Virus record (IMG/VR): IMGVR_UViG_3300046501_000558
Span: 1 to 64,000 of that record
DNA length: 64,000 bases
Reading direction: 5' to 3' (one strand)
Source of the DNA: a virus
Under the pieces are notes generated by a model. The model made no database searches. It was not told the origin of the DNA and saw only the letters and a list, made by a program, of their open reading frames with translations. Below are positions 41,829 through 49,541 of the stretch, piece after piece. The position numbers were made by a program, and so were the translations under genes. How positions within the stretch are numbered: the first letter of the stretch is position 1; each line of letters starts with the position of its first letter.

Positions 41829-42095
41829 ATGACGACGACGAGGCCGAAGCCGCAATTTCAGAAACCAGGAGATGCTAACGATCGTTTTTCTAGTGCAGCT
41901 CAATTTGCTAAGTCTACAAAAGAAATTGACTCTACAACTTCTATTGTTGATGAGGGGCGCGAAAGCTGGGAGTGCCCGAACGATTTGCGCAAGCAGTTGA
42001 AGCACTTTATTGTTGACTCCAGCAAGTTTAAAACCAAAAAAGAATTTTTAAATCAATGCCTCAGAGATGGTCTGGAAAAATACCAAGGCAAATAA
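41829..42095 (+). CDS. Ribbon-helix-helix centromere-binding protein (ParB-like)
   Basis: 88 residues: ~50 flexible, basic and polar residues then an RHH-like C-terminus (WECPNDLRKQLKHFIVDSSK then FKTKKEFLNQCLRDGLEKY). GAGG ribosome site 5 nt before ATG 41829, 10 bp after parA. In type Ib systems (ParG, omega) this protein binds centromere repeats, represses its own operon, and uses its flexible tail to stimulate ParA. It is the natural reader of the octad arrays. RHH fold assigned by eye; DNA target is inferred. Confidence 0.7.
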   Translation: MTTTRPKPQFQKPGDANDRFSSAAQFAKSTKEIDSTTSIVDEGRESWECPNDLRKQLKHFIVDSSKFKTKKEFLNQCLRDGLEKYQGK

Positions 42096-42100
42096 AAAGG

Positions 42101-42129
42101 AACCTAGGCTGAAAACCTAGGTTTTTTTT
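42101..42129 (+). terminator. Terminator after the partition operon
   Basis: AACCTAGG / ACCTAGGTT stem with T8, 6 bp after the RHH stop. Confidence 0.92.
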
Positions 42130-42145
42130 CAATAATAGTTAATTT

Positions 42146-42177
42146 ATACAATAATGTATTATATGCGTTTTACGCAT
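42146..42177. promoter_or_regulatory. Operator palindrome downstream of the partition operon
   Basis: Perfect ATACA-ATAA-TGTAT at 42146-42159, followed by ATGCG-TTTTA-CGCAT (5 bp spacer) at 42163-42177. It lies between convergent genes, so its target promoter is unclear. Confidence 0.5.
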
Positions 42178-42214
42178 ATAGCCTAAGAAACATATGCAAT
42201 TAAAAAAATTAAAA

Positions 42215-42326
42215 AGATCAATCGTACATATGTACTAATGATCAAATGTAAAAAAAATCATAATGAACTTTGATCAAATGATCAAATGATCAAATGATCA
42301 AATGATCAAATGATCAAATGATCATT
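42215..42326. repeat. GATC octad array G, perfect TGATCAAA tandem
   Basis: GATC at 42216, 42240 and 42272, then every 8 bp at 42280, 42288, 42296, 42304, 42312 and 42320. Six copies of TGATCAAA (42271-42318) are tandem and identical and are followed by TGATCATT. This is the clearest demonstration of the 8 bp unit. Confidence 0.92.
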
Positions 42327-42346
42327 AGTAAATTATTGATTATTAG

Positions 42347-43555
42347 CTAATTAATTACAGAACAAAACTTATTATCTAAGTAATCTGCCCACCATTGCAT
42401 CATTTTGGAACGGTGCTCAACATACTCAGCATGGTTGTATGTGCCGCGTACTTTGTTTTCGTCGGCATGTGAAAGTTGTGCTTCGATCCATTCGCGTTTA
42501 AATAATCCTGAATCATTTAGTACTGTGCTCATGGTTGCTCGTAATCCATGGGGAGATAATTCATCGTTTGTATATCCCATTCGACGTATAAGTTGACAGA
42601 AAACATTGACGCCCATTTGCTTATTTGCTTTGTAAGGGCTATTGAAAAGGTACTTTTCGCCAGCGCTCCAAGCCTCAGCTTCCTTAATAATTTCTATAAC
42701 TTGGTCTGAAAGCGGGATTAGATATTCTGGAACATTTGGATCTATAAGAGCCAGTTTTCTAAGCTGCTTTACATTCTCAGGTGGGATTCGCCAAACCTTT
42801 TTATCTAAATCAAACTGAGTTATTTGTGCTTGTCGGACTTCGGCACTTCGAACACCGGTATATGCTAAAAGTCTCAAAGCACGTTTAGTAATTGGAAATG
42901 CTTCAGCTTGTTCAAGTCGCGGACCAAAATCACTAAGCTCTGAATCTCTTAAATGCGGGTAATTACGTTTTACTGTATTGATTGCTATAAGTGATCTTAA
43001 ATTGTCTGCAAGGTTGTATTCACAGTATTCATGCAGAACGGCGAATTTATAAATATCTTTAAGATAAGTACATGTCTTTTCGACCGTATTTTTTGCTTCT
43101 CGTACTTCAATTGATCTAATTAGTTGGATTAAATCTAATTTGGTCACTTCACTAAAAGTTTTTTCTCCTAAGGCTGGCAATATGTCAAAATCAAGTGAAT
43201 TCCTAGAAGTCTTTATCATTCCAGCCCGAGGAATTTCACCAAGGTATTTTTTTTGTCGGAATGCATGCCAGCTTTCTGCCACATCTCCAAAAGTTAGAAT
43301 CTTTGGTTTAATAATAGGTTCAACGCTTTTGTTTTTTTGAAAATTGTCTCTTAATGTGCGGGCTTCTTTTAGGCTAATCTCTGGGTACATGCCAATTTTA
43401 ACAAGTGGTCGTTTTCCCGATGAATCTGTATATCTAACTTTCCATGTTTTTTTCCCAGAGATGTTAATGTATAGATATAAGCCATCACCGTCATTCACAC
43501 AGAAAACTTCTGTTGACGGTTTGAGCTGGCGTATCTTAGTTTCGGTAAGAGCCAT
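42347..43555 (-). CDS. int: Tyrosine recombinase (phage integrase)
   Basis: 402 residues of the P4-type. An arm-binding N-terminal domain (KIRQLKPSTE, DGDGLYLYINISGKKTWKVR) is followed by a core-binding region and a catalytic domain containing YTGVRSAEVRQAQ (Arg I), SPHGLRATMSTVL (HxLR) and LSHADENKVRGTYNHAEY (His and nucleophile Tyr). It integrates or excises the element or resolves multimers. Its neighbours are plasmid genes and array G. The host attachment site is not visible. Confidence 0.92.
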   Translation of the reverse strand: MALTETKIRQLKPSTEVFCVNDGDGLYLYINISGKKTWKVRYTDSSGKRPLVKIGMYPEISLKEARTLRDNFQKNKSVEPIIKPKILTFGDVAESWHAFRQKKYLGEIPRAGMIKTSRNSLDFDILPALGEKTFSEVTKLDLIQLIRSIEVREAKNTVEKTCTYLKDIYKFAVLHEYCEYNLADNLRSLIAINTVKRNYPHLRDSELSDFGPRLEQAEAFPITKRALRLLAYTGVRSAEVRQAQITQFDLDKKVWRIPPENVKQLRKLALIDPNVPEYLIPLSDQVIEIIKEAEAWSAGEKYLFNSPYKANKQMGVNVFCQLIRRMGYTNDELSPHGLRATMSTVLNDSGLFKREWIEAQLSHADENKVRGTYNHAEYVEHRSKMMQWWADYLDNKFCSVIN

Positions 43556-43623
43556 TTAGAAAGTAGTTAATTGTTTGACGGTATGGCTACGATATTTTAT
43601 TTTTATTCAAAATACAAGAAATC

Positions 43624-43652
43624 ATCGTGATGCTTATTATAAGCATCACGAT
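43624..43652. promoter_or_regulatory. Perfect 13 bp inverted repeat beside int
   Basis: ATCGTGATGCTTA, TTA, TAAGCATCACGAT: 13 bp arms with a 3 bp centre, ~70 bp upstream of the integrase start. No T run follows, so it is not a simple terminator. It could be an attP core, an operator for int, or a hairpin. Confidence 0.55.
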
Positions 43653-43704
43653 CTATAGTACGACTGTTTAATATAAAGGGTTTTGTGCTGGTGTATAAAT
43701 AAAA

Positions 43705-43746
43705 GTAGCCGCAAAAGTTGCCAATTAATCAACGGCCACTTTTTTA
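43705..43746. terminator. Bidirectional terminator
   Basis: AGTAGCCG / CGGCCACTTTTTT with an internal loop and T or A runs on both sides, downstream of the 43757 gene. Confidence 0.6.
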
Positions 43747-43756
43747 TCAAATTACC

Positions 43757-44467
43757 TTATGACGCGGGAGCAAGACAGAATGATAAGTAAGGATAACCAT
43801 TGTCATTTTGTGCAATGTAAGAAGCAGAAGGGTTTGCAGGTATTTCAAATGTTGAAGGCTCACTAGCGTCTACAATCTCAATTCGAATACGAACATATTT
43901 ATCAGATGTATTTTCGAAACGGGCACCTTGGGCACCATTGTAGTAACCGTTAACGTTTGCCACTGGTTGCCATGCAGCATCTACAGCTGTAAGAACTACA
44001 CCATGAACGTTCATTAGGTAATTTTTAAAATCATCACCTCTAAATATTCTAGTATTAGAGAATTGATCGTCATTCACGTATAAGAAATAAGTACCTCCAT
44101 CTGAAAGAATTTGTGCCCCCATTCTTGAAGTGGCATTAGCACAACCGATAGGTATTACCGTATCGCCATTATTACCTGTATTTCCGTTATTGATGGGTTC
44201 TCCATTTACTCGCAATACTTGAATGCTCGGTATATTGGTATCAAGTGCATCTTGTACGGCGACATAATCTAGATTTTTAGGATCAAAGCCAAGCATACCG
44301 CGAATGTTTGCTTTAGTAATAGTCATTGGTCGATCTAAGCGACCACGCTTAAACTTACCGATCAGAATATTATTAATTGATGCGGATCCTGTAGAACCTG
44401 TTTTGTCTGTAACGCCCTGGTATTGGATACCGGGTTCGTTGCCTAAAATTGATGTGATTTGTGGCAT
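43757..44467 (-). CDS. Tail-sheath-like N-terminal-domain protein
   Basis: 236 residues. The N-terminal ~80 follow the tail-sheath opening pattern: INNILIGKFKRGRLDRPM (strand, Gly, F-K-R-G, turn, P) then TKANIRGMLGFD, VAVQDALD and SIQVLRV. Full sheath proteins are ~400-700 residues, so this is a shortened relative or a different tail protein with the same domain. Residues ~85-236 do not look like a sheath core. AGAGGT ribosome site before ATG. It shares ~55% of the N-terminal domain by eye with the gene at 44712-45005. Confidence 0.55.
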   Translation of the reverse strand: MPQITSILGNEPGIQYQGVTDKTGSTGSASINNILIGKFKRGRLDRPMTITKANIRGMLGFDPKNLDYVAVQDALDTNIPSIQVLRVNGEPINNGNTGNNGDTVIPIGCANATSRMGAQILSDGGTYFLYVNDDQFSNTRIFRGDDFKNYLMNVHGVVLTAVDAAWQPVANVNGYYNGAQGARFENTSDKYVRIRIEIVDASEPSTFEIPANPSASYIAQNDNGYPYLSFCLAPAS

Positions 44468-44536
44468 AAGTTTTACCTCTGTTTTTTTTGTATTTTGAGG
44501 TAGTTCTTTTGAGCTGATTTATTAAAATTCCTTATA

Positions 44537-44558
44537 AAAAAGAGGGTAGGACCCTCTT
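44537..44558 (-). terminator. Terminator
   Basis: AAGAGGGT-AGG-ACCCTCTT followed by T6 on the minus strand. Confidence 0.8.
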
Positions 44559-44577
44559 GAGAGATGCACAAAAAATA

Positions 44578-44673
44578 CTATATTTTAATAAGTTGCCCCA
44601 TCTTATTTACCACATTAAAAGTAATTTTTCCGATCGTAGCCCCTTCGGTGCCATTAGTCATTCTATAAGTCAT
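44578..44673 (-). CDS. Very small protein, 31 aa
   Basis: ATG 44673 to TAG 44578 encodes 31 residues (begins MTYRMTNGTEGATIGKITFN). Its start overlaps the TGA that would end a read-through of the gene upstream. Polar and short-stranded. It may be a relic of a longer sheath-like gene rather than an independent gene. Confidence 0.35.
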   Translation of the reverse strand: MTYRMTNGTEGATIGKITFNVVNKMGQLIKI

Positions 44674-44711
44674 TGAGGTTCTGGCTCTCCTGGTTGTAGT
44701 TCAGGTTGCGG

Positions 44712-45005
44712 CTAGGGATCTTCTGGGAAAAATTGTTCGGTATAAATGCGTAAAACTGATATTTCAGCGATCCCATTATCTAGAGCATCATGAACGGCAA
44801 CGTAATCAGGATTCCAAGGCTCATGACCTAATACGGCGCGAACATTGGCTTTTGTCACTTTCATTGGCGTATCAAGACGACCGCGTTTAAATTTTCCAAT
44901 AAAGACATTGTTAATAGGAGCTTTAGGGGCGTTATCATCGATAACGTTTACCCCATTGTTTTGAATTCCTGATTCGTTTTGAAGATAGGTAGTTATATGA
45001 GCCAT
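44712..45005 (-). CDS. Truncated tail-sheath-like paralogue
   Basis: 97 residues from ATG 45005. INNVFIGKFKRGRLDTPM, TKANVRAVLGHE, VAVHDALD and ISVLRI line up with the 43757 gene. It ends at an amber codon (44712). In the same frame beyond the amber is a Pro/Gln/Glu stretch (PQPELQPGEPEPQ) and then TGA at 44670-44672. So the gene may have been shortened by a CAG to TAG change, or read through at low rate. A shortened paralogue is the simplest reading. Confidence 0.5.
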   Translation of the reverse strand: MAHITTYLQNESGIQNNGVNVIDDNAPKAPINNVFIGKFKRGRLDTPMKVTKANVRAVLGHEPWNPDYVAVHDALDNGIAEISVLRIYTEQFFPEDP

Positions 45006-45050
45006 GATTATCAAATAAATGAGCCCTGCAATTCAGGGCTTTAAAAATAA

Positions 45051-45662
45051 TTAAGATACAAAAAGCTGTTTCTCTGCAGTACGGCGGTTTGCTAAACCTT
45101 CCACCTTTCTGCCTGCATCAAACACCCAGCGATCAAACTGTTCAGCTGCGGCGCGACCTTGATTTGCATTGATCAAGCGTAGCATCGTACTTTTGGTAAA
45201 TTGGGTTTCACCCACGTTATAGACAAAGCTTGCTAGTGCATCGAATTGATTTTGTGTAATGCTTACAGTCACATATCGATCAAGACATGCATCAACCCAT
45301 TTACAATCATTAATAAGCCATTGTGTCGCTTGATCTTCTGTACATGTGTCGCCCTGTTTTACTGAACGGCCATCAGGATATTTAATAGTACCGAAGCCAA
45401 TAGTCCAAACATTGCCTGTATCCAAATATGCGCTTGCTCGAAAGCCTTCTAACTTTTTGATTAGTGCATAACCTTTAGGTGAGATATCTCGAGAACCTGA
45501 AACACCGTTTAGCGTAAAGCTAATTGATTTAGCAAAAGTCTCTAAACCTACGGCTGCAATAATTTGGTCGCTTGCCGTAACCTGATCATGTGTTAATACT
45601 CCGCCAGACATGGCTTTTAACCACGAAAAAGCTGCAGCAATTTGCTCTTTATTTCCGTTCAT
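45051..45662 (-). CDS. Endolysin (GH24, T4/R21-type lysozyme)
   Basis: 203 residues from ATG 45662, which has GGAAGG 9 nt upstream; ATG 45671 is directly against that site. The catalytic triad pattern E-x8-D-x5-T is present in EGFRASAYLDTGNVWT, then the GFGTIKY strand, and later NQFDALASFVYNVG, the GH24 hallmarks. The N-terminal ~60 residues before GYALIKKLEGF are an extra domain. No signal peptide, so it needs a holin; two membrane-protein genes are just upstream. It degrades peptidoglycan at lysis. Confidence 0.92.
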   Translation of the reverse strand: MNGNKEQIAAAFSWLKAMSGGVLTHDQVTASDQIIAAVGLETFAKSISFTLNGVSGSRDISPKGYALIKKLEGFRASAYLDTGNVWTIGFGTIKYPDGRSVKQGDTCTEDQATQWLINDCKWVDACLDRYVTVSITQNQFDALASFVYNVGETQFTKSTMLRLINANQGRAAAEQFDRWVFDAGRKVEGLANRRTAEKQLFVS

Positions 45663-45919
45663 AAGTCGCATCCTTCCAATTTTTTAAAATAAGTAGCTAG
45701 GAAGTGAATAAATAACGTAACTAGCAGAACTAAAAATATGAAAGTTCCAAGTAGATTTTTATTTGCAATGAAGCTACATGAGGAAAGGATTGTTAAAACA
45801 ATGATCCAACTTCTTTTACAGCTGGCCGTATATAAAATATGGTCGGGTAAAAAAGTACATATACCTGTGATGAGAATAATCGTTAAACAAATAACGTTTT
45901 TAAGTGTGAAAAAGTCCAT
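45659..45919 (-). CDS. Small membrane protein beside the endolysin
   Basis: 86 residues with three hydrophobic segments (NVICLTIILITGICTFL, SWIIVLTILSSCSF, LLGTFIFLVLLVTLFIHFL). GAGG before ATG 45919. The stop overlaps the endolysin ATG (ATGA), so the two are co-translated. A holin, antiholin or inner-membrane lysis helper. Confidence 0.6.
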   Translation of the reverse strand: MDFFTLKNVICLTIILITGICTFLPDHILYTASCKRSWIIVLTILSSCSFIANKNLLGTFIFLVLLVTLFIHFLATYFKKLEGCDL

Positions 45920-45921
45920 GA

Positions 45922-46416
45922 TTAAGCCTCATCACGAAAGGTTTTTTTGATTCTTTCTAGATCTTCTTCAGTTACACCTGTTTTCTCTTCTGCTTTTTTG
46001 ATCATTGCAGCGTGGAATAAATGAATAATTGCAGGTGAAACGAAAGAAACGCCAGCTACCCAAAAAATGACACCAGTTGTAATTTCATTCTCTGAATGGA
46101 TGTAATACACGAATGCAATAAAACCACAGGTGATAGAGATGAGTAATTTTATTGGCTTAGGTATTGGCTTTGCGCCGTATTGTGGCGTAGGAAAGAAGTA
46201 ACCGATTGTTGAGCCTAAGATCAATACAATCACGCAAGCCACAGTCAGAATAAAATCACTATGGCTTGCGGTAGATTCTCGAAGGACTTCATTTGTTAGC
46301 AATGAAGCTGTTTTAGTGTCCTTGTTGAAGGCTGCAAAAGCAGCCTCGGTACAAGGGAGAAATAACCAGACGATGCGCCAAAGCAATGCACTGATTAGTT
46401 TTAAATTGTCGCTCAT
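45922..46416 (-). CDS. Putative holin
   Basis: 164 residues. Hydrophobic segments at ~53-77 (FILTVACVIVLILGSTIGYFF), ~87-105 and ~113-135 with a charged cytoplasmic C-tail (KKAEEKTGVTEEDLERIKK). Position directly before a small membrane gene and the endolysin, and the hydrophobic-then-charged layout, suit a class I-type holin. It could also be a general membrane protein. Confidence 0.5.
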   Translation of the reverse strand: MSDNLKLISALLWRIVWLFLPCTEAAFAAFNKDTKTASLLTNEVLRESTASHSDFILTVACVIVLILGSTIGYFFPTPQYGAKPIPKPIKLLISITCGFIAFVYYIHSENEITTGVIFWVAGVSFVSPAIIHLFHAAMIKKAEEKTGVTEEDLERIKKTFRDEA

Positions 46417-46427
46417 TATTAGCTCGC

Positions 46428-46694
46428 TTATCTGTAATTCGTTAAAAGTCGAATTAATTCAGCGTTCATTTGAGCATTCTTCTTATCTTCCTCTTTTTTA
46501 ACCTTCCACGCCTCTGACGCATAATATTCATCAATAAAGTTAAAAGGCAGATCTAAAACAGCATCTAAGTTGATATTACTATCAATACTAAACTGTTGTA
46601 TTTTCCTCCACCATGATTTCAAAAAGCCGTTTTGCTGGTCCCGTGATTGCAGAATTAATGCGAAATCGAACGGGTGCATCATCTGTACCCCCAT
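46428..46694 (-). CDS. Overlapping ORF, possible tail-chaperone extension
   Basis: 88 residues, helical and charged, overlapping the last 107 bp of the upstream gene in another frame. The overlap could allow a programmed frameshift, as used for tail-assembly chaperones; the in-frame direction would be +1 (or -2), which is rare. A separate start with GGGGG nearby is the simpler reading. Confidence 0.5.
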   Translation of the reverse strand: MGVQMMHPFDFALILQSRDQQNGFLKSWWRKIQQFSIDSNINLDAVLDLPFNFIDEYYASEAWKVKKEEDKKNAQMNAELIRLLTNYR

Positions 46695-47307
46695 TAATCT
46701 TGTTTAATACAATTCCTTTGTAATAACTGATATTTACAAGAGTTTGCAGCTGCTCTTCTAAATTGCGAAATTTATAAATTAATTCGTTTAAAACTGGCTG
46801 ATCAAGTTCATTTAATATATCAATTCGGTTTTTGATCATCTTGCCTGTATTGCCGACATCTTTTAATAGATCTGGTCGGATTGGTGGAAGTTCATCGCAA
46901 CCAATTTGCATGCTCATGGCTCCTAAGATCCAATCCGCTGAATTTTCACAGCCAATTTCTAAAGCCTCTGCTTCAATACCTGTTAAATGTCTAACTTGAA
47001 TATTATCGTCTTCAATTGGATCTCGTTTAAAAACACTCAGATCAGAATGAAGGAATTGCTTAATATCGATCGACTCATCAATGTTTTTATCTTCAATAGC
47101 ATCTAAGTAGGTTAGAAGGATTGCGTAACGCTCTTGAGTTGTTAGAGCACGGGCATTAACGTCTGAGCCTATGATTGCACCCAAACCCCGAGTAAGCATA
47201 GCTTCGAAGTGCGTTGATTTGAGTTTTGCCATATCTTGAATGACACTATTTTTTAAGTGATTAAATTTATAGTTGCGATTCGCAATAGACTCTTGCATGA
47301 AGCTCAT
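46588..47307 (-). CDS. Unknown structural-region protein, possible tail-assembly chaperone
   Basis: 239 residues, soluble and mostly helical (LTTQERYAILLTYLDAIE, NRIDILNELDQPVLNELI). The order 47311 protein, this protein with an overlapping small frame, then membrane and lysis genes resembles a myophage tail-chaperone cluster. No signature is specific. Starts 3 bp after the gene upstream. Confidence 0.5.
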   Translation of the reverse strand: MSFMQESIANRNYKFNHLKNSVIQDMAKLKSTHFEAMLTRGLGAIIGSDVNARALTTQERYAILLTYLDAIEDKNIDESIDIKQFLHSDLSVFKRDPIEDDNIQVRHLTGIEAEALEIGCENSADWILGAMSMQIGCDELPPIRPDLLKDVGNTGKMIKNRIDILNELDQPVLNELIYKFRNLEEQLQTLVNISYYKGIVLNKINGGTDDAPVRFRINSAITGPAKRLFEIMVEENTTV

Positions 47308-47310
47308 AAG

Positions 47311-48087
47311 TTACCCCAAATAAAGTTTAGAAATATTGTTTTTATCCCAAGCTTCTCGGCTCAAGAAATTGACAGGTATCGTGACAAACATTCGATTCCC
47401 TTCAGAATCCTTGGGCATGGTTAAAGATTCTGAATAGGTCTGAATAAGTAGTGGTGCATATCTTTTACCGCCGTAATACAAGGCAACGAACGGTGGAACT
47501 AGAGAAGGAAATAGTGATTCAAGTGTTTTTTCTTGCGCAAAGCTTGATAAAAGCGATTGGTCACTTAGATACTCTGGTAAGGACCACTGTTTTAATACAT
47601 CTAATTGATCTTCTACTTCAGCCTTTGCATCTTCCCATGTCTCAAAATACAGGGTGAATGGAATGCTCACAGGATTTGTTGATGTGTAAATTTGCGTAGA
47701 GTTTTCTTTAGTTAAGTTGCTACGGCCAGCGAGTGAATTTAATTTTTCTTTAGTCGTATCACTCATATCAAAACCAACTGTGCCGAGTACAGTATCAAGT
47801 GTATCGGCCCAATTACCAGACTGCAGCTGTCCCATCATAGTAGGAAACTTTTGCTCGGGATTCGAGTTTTCAAATGGTGATGAGTACTGATTATCAATAT
47901 TCAGTTCACCATCTAAACCCAATGCTGTTACTTGATCGGCTTCACCTTCGATTAGGTTGCCTTTGTTGTCACAACGGCGGATCCTAACTAATAGATGGTC
48001 GTTTATAGATCCAAAATTAGATGAGTTTTTATATTGGGTTGATTCTTTGGGCGTGTTTTCAGGTTCAACTGGTGGATTATAAGCCAT
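47311..48087 (-). CDS. Putative tail or baseplate protein
   Basis: 258 residues. The N-terminal part is polar and proline-rich; the centre has beta strands (VSIPFTLYFETWEDA) and the C-terminus ends LFVTIPVNFLS-like strands. Nothing identifies it specifically. Its place beside the chaperone-like, sheath-like and lysis genes suggests a tail-tube or baseplate component. Confidence 0.45.
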   Translation of the reverse strand: MAYNPPVEPENTPKESTQYKNSSNFGSINDHLLVRIRRCDNKGNLIEGEADQVTALGLDGELNIDNQYSSPFENSNPEQKFPTMMGQLQSGNWADTLDTVLGTVGFDMSDTTKEKLNSLAGRSNLTKENSTQIYTSTNPVSIPFTLYFETWEDAKAEVEDQLDVLKQWSLPEYLSDQSLLSSFAQEKTLESLFPSLVPPFVALYYGGKRYAPLLIQTYSESLTMPKDSEGNRMFVTIPVNFLSREAWDKNNISKLYLG

Positions 48088-48160
48088 GATGCACCGATAA
48101 AATGAATAATTAAACCCATCTTATCGGCTAACAAACTGAGGTTTTTATTAAGATTCCATT

Positions 48161-48496
48161 CTATTTTTTAACATAGTTTGGAAAGGCTTTTAAAATATCT
48201 TTGCATAATTGGGCTTTAGGTGTTTCATCTTCGCGTTCTTCGAACTGACTAATACCAAATTTCAAAACTTCTTCAGTGTACTTATCGCCTAGCTCATGTC
48301 TTGAACATTTACCAACATCATGCATGAATTCTTTTGAATAATACCGATATTTACATTCATATTGTGCGCGGCTTAAAAAACCATGTAGTGCTACAATTTG
48401 CTCACAATATGTTGGCTCTTCCCCGTTTTTAGGTGCCAGCGCATATACTGATGTTCCAATGAATAAAGTACAAACCATAATTAAGAATTTACGCAT
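48161..48496 (-). CDS. Secreted Cys-containing protein, 111 aa
   Basis: A Sec signal peptide (MRKFLIMVCTLFIGTSVYA) precedes a mature ~92-residue domain with Cys at CEQIV, YECKYR, GKCSR and QLCKD, consistent with two disulfides in the periplasm. Stop TAG. Similar small secreted proteins are common moron genes. Function unknown. Confidence 0.6.
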   Translation of the reverse strand: MRKFLIMVCTLFIGTSVYALAPKNGEEPTYCEQIVALHGFLSRAQYECKYRYYSKEFMHDVGKCSRHELGDKYTEEVLKFGISQFEEREDETPKAQLCKDILKAFPNYVKK

Positions 48497-48587
48497 TATT
48501 TTCCCCGATAAAATTATTAGAAAGTAATAGTGATAATGTTGCGGGGCGTATTAAATAATAATTGTTTTTAAGTGTCTATTAATAAAA

Positions 48588-48616
48588 GAAAAAGAGGGGA
48601 ATTCCCCTCTTTCTAA
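48588..48616 (-). terminator. Terminator
   Basis: AAAGAGGGG-AATT-CCCCTCTTT palindrome with a T run on the minus strand. Confidence 0.85.
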
Positions 48617-48636
48617 TGAATACTAAGTCACAAAAT

Positions 48637-48846
48637 CTAATTTATTACCTCTGTGACATACTTCATTTCCCAAGTTGGATGAAAAAATTTTGATTTATTT
48701 TCACCATCAAGTTTTATTGTTAAATGCATTGTGCCATCTTTACGTGTGCCAGTGATAACACCCGGTTTACCTGATGCAACTACATGCATGCCGCGCTTTG
48801 CGGGTACGCCGTACATTTTACGGATTGCTTCCATTGTGCCTTTCAT
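48637..48846 (-). CDS. Small KOW/SH3-like protein, 69 aa
   Basis: Pattern GMHVVASGKPGVITGTRKDG then MHLTIKLDG and FFHPTWEMKYV reads as a small all-beta barrel of the KOW/SH3 type. AGGGGAA ribosome site before ATG 48846. Followed by a terminator. Function unknown. Confidence 0.55.
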   Translation of the reverse strand: MKGTMEAIRKMYGVPAKRGMHVVASGKPGVITGTRKDGTMHLTIKLDGENKSKFFHPTWEMKYVTEVIN

Positions 48847-48877
48847 AACATTCCCCTAATAATTTATGTCACCCTAA

Positions 48878-49168
48878 TTAATCCTTCTTTTTGGGCTTTG
48901 GTATTTCTAAAGAACTAATTGTTTCCAAAATTAAAACCACAGCTTCATACTTAAGCTTATTTAAATCGTCATGAGGGGGATTAAAAAAACTAATAAAACC
49001 CGAAAAACTTGAGCATTCATCTTCCTCTTCAAGATGTATATTGTATTGATACGCTAACTCGAAAACTTCTTTGCGAAATCTTAACGTTGCATTTTCATGT
49101 TCTATTTCAGCACGGCGATCAAGTATTAAATCCCGCTCTTCATCAGTTAATTCCATCATTGTAGCCAT
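48878..49168 (-). CDS. Unknown acidic protein, 96 aa
   Basis: Starts MATMMELTDEERDLILDRRA, acidic and helical, with a C-terminal KPKKKD. No family. Separate from the next gene by ~115 bp containing a hairpin. Confidence 0.45.
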   Translation of the reverse strand: MATMMELTDEERDLILDRRAEIEHENATLRFRKEVFELAYQYNIHLEEEDECSSFSGFISFFNPPHDDLNKLKYEAVVLILETISSLEIPKPKKKD

Positions 49169-49227
49169 TAAAAACTTACTCTATTTGTAGGAAGCATAAT
49201 TCCTATAATTAACATTAAATATTCTGG

Positions 49228-49266
49228 TGAAGCAGTATTAATCTTAGTTAAAACTGCTTCACCAAT
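49228..49266. other. 12 bp inverted repeat hairpin
   Basis: TGGTGAAGCAGT and ACTGCTTCACCA with ~16 nt between. No T run, so it may be a regulatory hairpin or a weak terminator after the 49284 gene. Confidence 0.5.
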
Positions 49267-49283
49267 AGAATCAATTTAAACCT

Positions 49284-49541
49284 TTATTTTTTGGTCATAA
49301 CAAATTGGTTCGCATTAAAAGCCATATGAACTTTGGCTCTTGCTTGCCATGAAATCCACCCAAAATTGAAACGTTCAGCTGCTTGCATAACAATTAAGTG
49401 GTCTGCATATTGATATTTTGGCATATAAGCATTTAATGCAGCTATATACTCAACACGCTCGAATAGCAGATCAGTTTTTTGTTCCTGAGCTAATTCAAAA
49501 AGTTTTCTTTCCTGAAGCAGATCAATTTGATTACTGCTCAT
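49284..49541 (-). CDS. Small unknown protein, 85 aa
   Basis: Helical, soluble (LLQERKLFELAQEQKTDLLF), no motif. Overlaps the next gene by 11 bp. Part of the 52994-48637 accessory operon. Confidence 0.5.
   Translation of the reverse strand: MSSNQIDLLQERKLFELAQEQKTDLLFERVEYIAALNAYMPKYQYADHLIVMQAAERFNFGWISWQARAKVHMAFNANQFVMTKK

Noticed and set aside
42215-42326. CRISPR or microsatellite
   Set aside because: TGATCAAA repeats are 8 bp with no spacers, and they share register with other arrays and flank a partition operon, so an octad array explains them better.
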